Shown here piece after piece: positions 1 through 4,631 of a DNA stretch of 6,235 bases (the stretch's first letter is position 1; the number at the start of each line of letters is the position of its first letter). Made by a program: the position numbers and the translations under genes. The stretch is from Firmicutes bacterium UBA4981. GTDB taxonomy: Bacteria > Bacillota > SHA-98 > UBA4971. A model generated the notes under the pieces. The model did not search any database. It worked only from the letters and a program-made list of their open reading frames with translations, and was not told the DNA's origin. Location of the stretch: contig DGZL01000088.1 of assembly GCA_002398515.1 (NCBI GenBank), positions 1-6,235 on the forward strand, read 5' to 3'.

Positions 1-132
1 GGTATAGACAGGATTCTCGACATGATCAGAACCTCCATGAACGTGACGGGAGACGCTGCAGGCGCTGTTGTGATTGCCGCCAGCGAAGGAGAGTTGATTC
101 GTGTGACTCCCGGGGTTGGTGTCGGCGGTTAA
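1..132 (+). CDS. Dicarboxylate/amino acid:cation symporter (DAACS/SDF family), C-terminal end only
   Basis: This is the 3' end of a gene that begins before the window; 43 codons and a TAA stop are visible. The fragment reads GIDRILDMIRTSMNVTGD and onward, the signature of the last transmembrane helix (TM8) of the glutamate/aspartate transporter family (GltP, GltT, DctA, GltPh). By alignment from memory to GltPh, D7, R10, T11, N14 and D18 of the fragment match D394, R397, T398, N401 and D405, which contact substrate and sodium. The retained arginine is the residue that pairs with the side-chain carboxylate in family members, so an acidic substrate (aspartate, glutamate or a C4-dicarboxylate) is more likely than a neutral amino acid. 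The tail after the helix is short and glycine-rich. The protein should sit in the cytoplasmic membrane and import substrate with Na+ or H+. The exact substrate cannot be set from this fragment. Confidence 0.88.
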   Translation, partial: GIDRILDMIRTSMNVTGDAAGAVVIAASEGELIRVTPGVGVGG

Positions 133-195
133 TTCATAGTATACTAAGTCTGTGCGTTGATAAGTAGACGGGCAGAAATAGGATACAGATGAGTG

Positions 196-247
196 GCAGG
201 ACCGGCGGTCGTGCTTGAAGCAGAAGCAGAGTTCGGTCCTGCTTTTT
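196..247 (+). terminator. Intrinsic terminator after the symporter gene
   Basis: A perfect 9-bp stem is formed by GCAGGACCG (196-204) and CGGTCCTGC (234-242), followed at once by five T (243-247). The 29-base loop is longer than usual but contains a small GCTT/AAGC pairing that could shorten it. It lies 64 bases after the symporter stop and before the DUF401 ribosome binding site, so it probably separates the two genes transcriptionally. Confidence 0.75.
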
Positions 248-290
248 GGTACGCTAATTGCGTAGGACACAGAAGGAGCCGTCGATAAGT

Positions 291-1514
291 ATGTCTTCAT
301 TGATCAAAATACTGGTAGTGGCCTTTCTCTTAGTTATTGCTCTTCGCAAGCGTATTAACCTGGGTATTGCTATGTTAGTCTCATCCGTGTTCCTGGGGCT
401 GATGTTTCACATGAAACCTTTGGATATTGTCTCTGAAATGGTGACATCAGTCTTGGAAGTCGATTCCTTGAAGATCATCGCTTGTCTGACATTGGTGATG
501 GTGCTCGAAGGCATCCTGCGGGAGGCCGGTTTTCTTAAAGACATGACCGGTTCTTTGCGCGTAATATTGCGGGATCAGCGGTTGGTAGCTGCCCTCTTAC
601 CTATGTTCATAGGTCTTCTGCCGTCTGCAGGAGGCGCCTTATTCTCTGCCCCCCTTGTGGATGAAATCACAACGGATTTACCTCTTTCAGCAGAGAAGAA
701 GAGCTTCATAAATTACTGGTTCAGACATCCCATGGAGCTGATAGTCCCTATCTATCCTGTGACGATAATCACTTCACAAGTCCTTGGCCTACCCATGTGG
801 AGATACGTTAGTTTGATGTTTCCCTATTTTCTCATTGTGATTGTATCAGGCGCAGTTGTGGCGTTTCGCAGGTGTCCTCATGCAGGCCTTGAGGTTCAGG
901 AAAACCATGCTCCTACGCGTTCAGATTGGATCTCTATGACAAGGGGGTTAGCGCCAATCGCGTCCGTAGTCATCGCGACTGTCGCGTTCAGACTTGACGT
1001 AGCCATTGCCATTAGCATCGTAATCCTTATCAGTGTCTTGTATACTCGGGTTCCGGCAAGGCGCCTTGTAGAGCATCTCAAGAAAGCAGTCACTGGCAAC
1101 ATTATTCCTATGATATGCGGTGTCATGGCTTTTAAAGGGGTTCTGGAGACTTCAGGCGCTGTACAAGGCCTAACAGAGTCTTTCGAAATCCTTGGAGTTT
1201 CCAAAGTGACCGTAGCTTTCGCCATGCCGTTCCTCGTAGGACTTCTAACCGGGCATGGAGCAGCTACTGCAGGCGTTGCTATGCCGGTCATTGCCGGTCT
1301 CAGGGTGTCCGGAGGCCTTGCCGACTTGGGCCTCAGACTCATTCCTCTGGCTGTAATCAGTGGCCATGCGGGCCTCATGATTTCCCCTGCGCACCTTTGC
1401 TTTCCCATTACAGTGGGACACTTCAAGGCTGATTTTGGGCGCGTCTCGCAGTTCGTGGCTATGGCGTCGACTGCAGGTGTAGTAGTTGCCCTAGTCTTTG
1501 CTGTGATTGCGTGA
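291..1514 (+). CDS. DUF401 family integral membrane protein (putative permease)
   Basis: The 407-residue protein is strongly hydrophobic, with roughly ten or more membrane segments, and matches the DUF401 family (ion-transporter-like permeases of about 400 residues with unknown substrate). Family-type motifs are LLPSAGGALFSAPLVDEI (residues 109-126), NYWFRHPMELIVPIYP (141-156), the glycine-rich GLLTGHGAATAGVAMPVI (317-334) and SGHAGLMISPAHLCFP (357-372). The two Gly/Ala-rich re-entrant-like stretches in the two halves suggest an inverted-repeat transporter fold, which is inference. The start chosen is ATG 291. An AGAAGGAG ribosome binding site (271-278) lies 12 bases upstream, and the TTG at 258 in the same frame would put that site inside the gene. 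It follows a terminator and is followed by about 480 bases without a clear gene, so it is probably a single-gene unit. No clear promoter or terminator of its own was found. Confidence 0.85.
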   Translation: MSSLIKILVVAFLLVIALRKRINLGIAMLVSSVFLGLMFHMKPLDIVSEMVTSVLEVDSLKIIACLTLVMVLEGILREAGFLKDMTGSLRVILRDQRLVAALLPMFIGLLPSAGGALFSAPLVDEITTDLPLSAEKKSFINYWFRHPMELIVPIYPVTIITSQVLGLPMWRYVSLMFPYFLIVIVSGAVVAFRRCPHAGLEVQENHAPTRSDWISMTRGLAPIASVVIATVAFRLDVAIAISIVILISVLYTRVPARRLVEHLKKAVTGNIIPMICGVMAFKGVLETSGAVQGLTESFEILGVSKVTVAFAMPFLVGLLTGHGAATAGVAMPVIAGLRVSGGLADLGLRLIPLAVISGHAGLMISPAHLCFPITVGHFKADFGRVSQFVAMASTAGVVVALVFAVIA

Positions 1515-1668
1515 TCAGTTTTCGTTTTAGGCTTTCATTCTCATCGCTCACCAGGCTGGTCCCGCAAAATAGGTTGTGACGGCAATGTGTTCTTTCCAGC
1601 CATGGATGAGACGATCTTGAGCTTCTGCCTGCGTTGTCCTATTCTCAATCCCCCACAACCGATAGCGG

Positions 1669-1813
1669 TGGTCGAAAATAGAACACGACTTCCAACAATG
1701 TGATGGAATCAACCACCTGAGTCACTTGAAGTGATCGGATTCCTGCCACTTAGAGCTTGCTCCGAAAAGCATGGTCGAAAAGCTGTTACGGAATCCGAAA
1801 GTGTGGTCGAAAA
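1669..1813. repeat. Dispersed short repeats (three TGGTCGAAAA, one 9-bp inverted pair, one dyad)
   Basis: The 10-mer TGGTCGAAAA occurs exactly at 1669-1678, 1772-1781 and 1804-1813. Between them TCGGATTCC (1735-1743) and GGAATCCGA (1790-1798) form a perfect 9-bp inverted pair, and TCACTTGAAGTGA (1722-1734) is a dyad with one central base. Clustered short direct and inverted repeats with no gene are typical of mobile-element ends or of an operator region; the sequence does not decide which. No complete element, transposase gene or target duplication is visible. Confidence 0.5.
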
Positions 1814-1865
1814 CCTGCTACAAGAGCCGGGTAACATAGTTTAGTACAATCAGCAATTCGGTATG

Positions 1866-1895
1866 ATCAAGCTTGGCGCAATCAACCTTGGTGTA
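1866..1895 (+). repeat. 15-bp tandem duplication upstream of the feo promoter
   Basis: ATCAAGCTTGGCGCA (1866-1880) is followed directly by ATCAACCTTGGTGTA (1881-1895), 12 of 15 positions identical. The second copy ends five bases before the -35 box. The position would suit a binding site for an activator or second regulator, but no known operator is recognised. Confidence 0.6.
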
Positions 1896-1900
1896 AGCAG

Positions 1901-1929
1901 TTGACACAAGGGCATTACAGGCGTAACAT
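1901..1929 (+). promoter_or_regulatory. Probable sigma-70/sigma-A promoter of feoAB
   Basis: A perfect -35 hexamer TTGACA (1901-1906) is followed after the optimal 17-base spacer by TAACAT (1924-1929), which matches the -10 consensus at four of six positions including the first two and last two. Transcription would start around 1935-1937, giving a leader of about 58 bases before the feoA ATG. The Fur box on the predicted start point supports this as the controlling promoter. Confidence 0.7.
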
Positions 1930-1932
1930 AGT

Positions 1933-1951
1933 ATTGATAATCATTATCAAT
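1933..1951 (+). promoter_or_regulatory. Fur box (iron-responsive operator) of feoAB
   Basis: ATTGATAATCATTATCAAT is a perfect dyad with two 9-base arms around one central base. Its core, TGATAATCATTATCA (1935-1949), matches the 7-1-7 Fur consensus of Bacillus (TGATAATnATTATCA) exactly, and its right half matches the enterobacterial Fur box. It begins three bases after the -10 box and covers the predicted transcription start, so iron-loaded Fur would block initiation. Feo genes are classic Fur targets, which fits the genes downstream. Confidence 0.9.
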
Positions 1952-1994
1952 TGCACTATTTGGCTTCTGCATATGAGTAGAAGGAGGCACAATC

Positions 1995-2279
1995 ATGGGT
2001 GGAGCTACAGTAATGCCCCTAGTAAGTGCAAACGCAGGTGAATCGGTGCGCGTAGTCGATGTTCTTGGAGGCCACGGCTTGGCATCACGCTTAGAAGCGT
2101 TAGGAATACGGCCGGGAACCAGCATCATTAAGAGAAGTGAGATGTTCATGAGAGGCCCTGTTACTGTGGAGGCGCATGGCGCGCAAATTGCCATAGGCTA
2201 CGGTATGGCATCGAAAATCCTGGTGGAGCCGATCAATAGTCGGTTTAGCAAATCGCCTGCCAAAAGCAAAGATACATAA
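1995..2279 (+). CDS. feoA: Ferrous iron transport protein A
   Basis: FeoA is a small cytoplasmic SH3-like protein that works with the FeoB iron permease. The 94-residue product carries the usual features: GESVRVVDVLGGHGLASRLE near residues 15-34 followed by LGIRPGTSI (36-44), then GPVTVEAHGAQIAIGYGMAS (54-73) forming the last strands. The tail INSRFSKSPAKSKDT extends past the normal domain end and makes the protein slightly longer than the usual 75-85 residues. The ATG is preceded by GAAGGAGG (1980-1987) with seven bases of spacing, which settles the start. It is first in a Fur-controlled operon, 142 bases ahead of the feoB start. The 32-bp repeat array begins at the base after its TAA. In the same frame past that stop, the next codons read GSVNA-stop, which resembles the micro-ORF endings in the array and suggests that the present stop was acquired later. 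Confidence 0.95.
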   Translation: MGGATVMPLVSANAGESVRVVDVLGGHGLASRLEALGIRPGTSIIKRSEMFMRGPVTVEAHGAQIAIGYGMASKILVEPINSRFSKSPAKSKDT

Positions 2280-2289
2280 GGGAGTGTCA

Positions 2290-2361
2290 ATGCGTAAGAA
2301 TGCTATCAACAGGGAGCGTCAAAGCGTAATTATGCCACTAATGGGGAGAGTCAAGGCATAA
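2290..2361 (+). CDS. Possible 23-codon leader ORF between feoA and feoB
   Basis: An ATG five bases after the GGGAG of repeat unit 1 (2280-2284) opens a 23-codon frame, MRKNAINRERQSVIMPLMGR plus VKA, ending in TAA. It lies in the same frame as feoB but is separated from it by that stop, and its end coincides with the second micro-ORF. It consists entirely of repeat sequence and has no recognisable relative. If translated it would deliver ribosomes into the micro-ORF chain ahead of feoB. It may equally be a chance by-product of the duplication. Confidence 0.2.
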   Translation: MRKNAINRERQSVIMPLMGRVKA

Positions 2362-2407
2362 CAATGCCACCGACCGGGAGTGTTAAGGCGTAATGATACT
2401 GCTAATG

Positions 2408-2424
2408 AGGAGCGTCAAGGCGTG
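2408..2424 (+). promoter_or_regulatory. Ribosome binding site and GTG start that define feoB
   Basis: AGGAG (2408-2412) lies nine bases ahead of GTG 2422-2424. The resulting N-terminus, MRILLIGNPNVGKS, places the P-loop at the usual distance from the FeoB start. The GTG overlaps the TGA of the last micro-ORF (2423-2425), a GTGA arrangement typical of translational coupling. An in-frame GTG at 2380 is less likely because it overlaps its own upstream GGGAG and would add 14 residues of repeat-derived sequence. Confidence 0.75.
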
Positions 2425-4485
2425 AGAATATTACTAATCGGGAATCCAAACGTCGGAAAGAGCGCTGTGTTTTCACGTCTCACCGGCACTCAGGTTATCA
2501 TATCGAATTACAGTGGAACAACTGTGGAGTTCACAAAGGGTTCCACAGTTCTGAGGACAGGTGAGACTGCAGAGGTCATAGATGTCCCTGGGACATACAG
2601 TCTTGAGCCTACCTGTAGAGCTGAAGAAGTGGCGGTAAGTATGCTAGACAGTATGTTGGATGAGGGGGATGTCATTGTCAACGTAGTCGATGCCACACAC
2701 CTCGAGCGTAACCTTTATCTCACCCTTCAGCTGCTGGAAAGAGACATTCCCGTGGTGGTAGCGCTTAACCTCTGGGATGAGGCAAGACACAGAGGCATAA
2801 GTATTAATGTGGACAGGCTCCAAAACATCTTAGGTGTGTCTGTCGTGCCCACCAGCGCATTGACAGGTGAAGGCATTGATATTCTCATGAATAGGATTTC
2901 TGAAATGACGGAAGATGCCGACGCGGAGTCGCGTGGGGGCCCGGATACAACTGATTCACTTCAAGAATCGCCGCGTGTAGCGCTTCAACTTCCAGTAGAT
3001 GAACACCAGAAGAATGAACGCTCCACAGATGAATGCCGGCAAGAGAAATTCCTCACAGGTGAAGGTGGGAGGGAAAAACCCTTCCCAGGCGAGCGCCGGA
3101 AAGGGAAGTGCCCTGTAGGCGAGGGCTGGAGTGCGAAACGTTCTGCAGATGAACGCTGGACTGAAATAGGCAGGATCGTGACGGAAGTACAAAGCATATC
3201 CCATAGGCATCATACTTTCATTGACAGACTGGAGGATGCGAGTATTCAACCTGTTACCGGGTTGATAATAGCTGTGCTGGTCATGTATTTATCCTTCAAA
3301 ACAGTGGGATTTATTGGTGAAGGGTTGATAAGTTACGTATTTGATCCCATTTTCGACGGAATTGTAAGGCCGGTTGTAACCCGGTTGGGGGTAGTTTTGG
3401 GTTCAGGGGGATTTTTCCATGACCTGCTCATCGGCCGCCTGGTAAACGGACAAATAGATTTCGAGGCCTCCATGGGGCTCCTTACTACAGGTCTTTATGT
3501 TCCTGTTGCCATGGTGCTGCCTTATGTTTTTGCGTTTTATGTCGCTCTTGGCATATTAGAAGATGTCGGATACTTGCCAAGACTTGCAGTGCTCGTGGAT
3601 AACCTTATGCATGCGCTGGGTATGCACGGGTACGCTGTTGTCCCAATGGTTTTGGGTTTCGGATGTAATGTCCCGGCTGCGCTGGCCACTAGGATTCTAG
3701 AGAGCAGGCGTGAGAAGTTCATATGCGCGACTATGCTTTCAATCGGTATCCCGTGCATGGCGCAGACCGCCATGGTGGTCGGGCTCATGGGTAAGTATGG
3801 ATGGCAGTATCTTGCCATGATATATGGGATACTTTTCATTTTATGGCTCATTATTGGTTTCGTTCTCAATGCTATGTTGCCTGGCTCAAGCCCTCCTCTG
3901 CTTATGGAGATTCCTCCGTACAGGCTTCCGCACCCTACGATTCTAGGGAAAAAAGTATGGATGCGAATTCGTGTTTTCTTAGCTGACGCTATTCCTTACG
4001 TGTTTTTGGGCGTGCTCTGTGTGAATATTCTGCATGTGTCCGGTATTATCGACGTATTAAGCCAGATCTTCGCTCCGCTCCTTGGTGGATTCCTAGGTTT
4101 GCCGTCCGAAGCTATCGTTGCTCTGCTTATGGGCTTTTTGCGTAAGGACGTGGCAGTAGGAATGCTGAGCCCCCTTGGGCTTTCCGTAAGGCAGCTTGTG
4201 GTAGCGGTAATAGTGCTTACTGCTTATTTCCCATGTGCAGCTACATTCGTTGTGCTTCTTCGAGAACTCGGACCCTTCGACATGCTAAAATCCGCCTTGA
4301 TAATGCTTATTGCTGCTTTTGGGGCAGGGGGGCTCACGAATCTTGTCATGTCAAGGATGGTTCCCGTCACCCATGTCGTCATCGGCCTTATTATCTTGGT
4401 TGTAGTTATCCTCTTAGTCTCACGAGTCCTGAGGACTGTACGGATCAGGCATTCTAAGGATCAGCCGCGGTCTTATGAACGCTAG
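2422..4485 (+). CDS. feoB: Ferrous iron transport protein B (G-protein-coupled Fe2+ permease)
   Basis: FeoB imports Fe2+ across the cytoplasmic membrane and carries its own cytoplasmic GTPase. With the GTG start it has 687 residues. The G domain shows G1 GNPNVGKS (7-14), a G2 region NYSGTTVEFTKG (29-40), G3 DVPG (54-57), G4 NLWD (116-119) and G5 SAL (145-147). A linker (about 165-250) follows, containing six 10-residue repeats in place of much of the usual helical GDI domain. The membrane part runs from about 278 to 670, with GFGCNVPA (412-419), GIPCMAQTAMVVGLMG (442-457), GFLRKDVAVGML (571-582) and YFPCAATF (602-609), the FeoB core and gate motifs. GIPCMAQTA differs from the SCGARLPV-like form common in other FeoBs. 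The C-terminus is short and basic. No feoC follows. The gene sits downstream of feoA and the Fur box and should be induced by iron starvation. Confidence 0.96.
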   Translation: MRILLIGNPNVGKSAVFSRLTGTQVIISNYSGTTVEFTKGSTVLRTGETAEVIDVPGTYSLEPTCRAEEVAVSMLDSMLDEGDVIVNVVDATHLERNLYLTLQLLERDIPVVVALNLWDEARHRGISINVDRLQNILGVSVVPTSALTGEGIDILMNRISEMTEDADAESRGGPDTTDSLQESPRVALQLPVDEHQKNERSTDECRQEKFLTGEGGREKPFPGERRKGKCPVGEGWSAKRSADERWTEIGRIVTEVQSISHRHHTFIDRLEDASIQPVTGLIIAVLVMYLSFKTVGFIGEGLISYVFDPIFDGIVRPVVTRLGVVLGSGGFFHDLLIGRLVNGQIDFEASMGLLTTGLYVPVAMVLPYVFAFYVALGILEDVGYLPRLAVLVDNLMHALGMHGYAVVPMVLGFGCNVPAALATRILESRREKFICATMLSIGIPCMAQTAMVVGLMGKYGWQYLAMIYGILFILWLIIGFVLNAMLPGSSPPLLMEIPPYRLPHPTILGKKVWMRIRVFLADAIPYVFLGVLCVNILHVSGIIDVLSQIFAPLLGGFLGLPSEAIVALLMGFLRKDVAVGMLSPLGLSVRQLVVAVIVLTAYFPCAATFVVLLRELGPFDMLKSALIMLIAAFGAGGLTNLVMSRMVPVTHVVIGLIILVVVILLVSRVLRTVRIRHSKDQPRSYER
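2992..3171 (+). repeat. Six 30-bp in-frame tandem repeats in the feoB linker
   Basis: Units start every 30 bases from 2992 and encode residues 191-250: PVDEHQKNER, STDECRQEKF, LTGEGGREKP, FPGERRKGKC, PVGEGWSAKR and SADERWTEIG. Every unit has Asp or Gly then an invariant Glu at positions 3-4, followed by a mixed, mostly charged stretch. At DNA level the units share a cAGRYGARsRCyGG-like core. The decapeptide array joins the cytoplasmic G domain to the first membrane helix. It is probably a flexible, strongly charged spacer; no domain is recognised. Confidence 0.88.
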
Positions 4486-4631
4486 AGTCTTCTCCGGTCG
4501 GTTCCTGGAGAGAGGCTCCTTCTTGTGGGTTATAGAGCAGCGGACGAATTGAAGAAGTCAGCAAGGGAGTAGTCGTGCCTAGCCCAGCAAGTTACTGAGA
4601 GATGACGAAGCGAAGAAATTAGCCCAAGACT
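4486..4631. other. Intergenic region between convergent feoB and livF
   Basis: Neither strand shows a strong terminator. A weak stem, TCTCC (4491-4495) with GGAGA (4507-4511), follows feoB without a T run. Two related 20-base segments start with GACGAA at 4543 and 4604 (16 of 20 positions match). Past the feoB TAG the frame stays open for 28 more codons before a second TAG, which is probably chance. No gene is supported here. Confidence 0.4.

Larger units (their letters stand above)
1515..1994. other. Long intergenic region: decayed sequence on the left, feo control region on the right
   Basis: No intact gene is evident. On the minus strand a stretch of 57 codons is open between stops at 1722-1724 and 1548-1550. 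It ends in RLIHGWKEHIAVTTYFAGPAW, has protein-like composition, lacks an ATG start and ribosome binding site, and could be a gene remnant. The part from 1669 to 1813 has three copies of TGGTCGAAAA and several short inverted repeats. From 1866 onward come a 15-bp tandem repeat, a promoter and the Fur box of feoAB. No convincing terminator for the DUF401 gene was found. Confidence 0.55.
2280..2439 (+). repeat. Five 32-bp tandem repeats spanning the feoA-feoB junction, encoding chained micro-ORFs
   Basis: Units start at 2280, 2312, 2344, 2376 and 2408. Each begins GGGAG (AGGAG in unit 5), then roughly YGTCAAGGCGTAA, then NNATGCCACTAA. Fifteen of 32 columns are the same in all five. Unit 5 supplies the ribosome binding site, GTG start and first codons of feoB. 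The other four units create micro-ORFs at 2300-2329 (MLSTGSVKA), 2332-2361 (MPLMGRVKA), 2364-2393 (MPPTGSVKA) and 2393-2425 (MILLMRSVKA). Gaps are two, two and minus one bases, and the last overlaps the feoB start as GTGA. There are no spacers, so this is not a CRISPR array. The repeats are directly visible; translation of the micro-ORFs is inference. Confidence 0.92.

Noticed and set aside
157..247. Promoter TTGATA-N16-TAGGAT (157-184) with 196-247 as a transcription attenuator for the DUF401 gene
   Set aside because: Transcription would start only a few bases before the hairpin, with no room for a leader or alternative fold. A simple terminator of the upstream gene explains the hairpin better.
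258..290. TTG at 258 as the start of the DUF401 gene
   Set aside because: It has no ribosome binding site of its own, and the AGAAGGAG that serves ATG 291 would lie inside the coding region.
896..1426. 176-codon minus-strand open frame inside the DUF401 gene
   Set aside because: It is antisense to a clear membrane protein gene, has no ribosome binding site, and its composition is that of a shadow frame.
1937..1994. Riboswitch in the feoA leader
   Set aside because: The leader is only about 58 bases, with no stem-loop beyond the Fur dyad, too short for known metal riboswitches.
2380..2421. Upstream GTG (2380) as the feoB start, giving 701 residues
   Set aside because: Its only SD-like sequence overlaps the codon itself, and the added residues are repeat-derived. 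GTG 2422 has AGGAG at nine bases and gives a standard FeoB N-terminus.
2280..2439. CRISPR array
   Set aside because: The repeats are directly adjacent with no unique spacers, diverge from unit to unit, and merge into the feoB coding sequence.
2956..3249. Minus-strand open frames over the feoB repeat region (97 and 70 codons)
   Set aside because: Their repetitive residues (PSPA/FPAL-like) are the reverse reading of the 30-bp array, and feoB is clearly coded on the plus strand.
4486..4631. A feoC gene downstream of feoB
   Set aside because: There is no ribosome binding site plus start, and no winged-helix-like frame of about 80 residues before the convergent livF gene.
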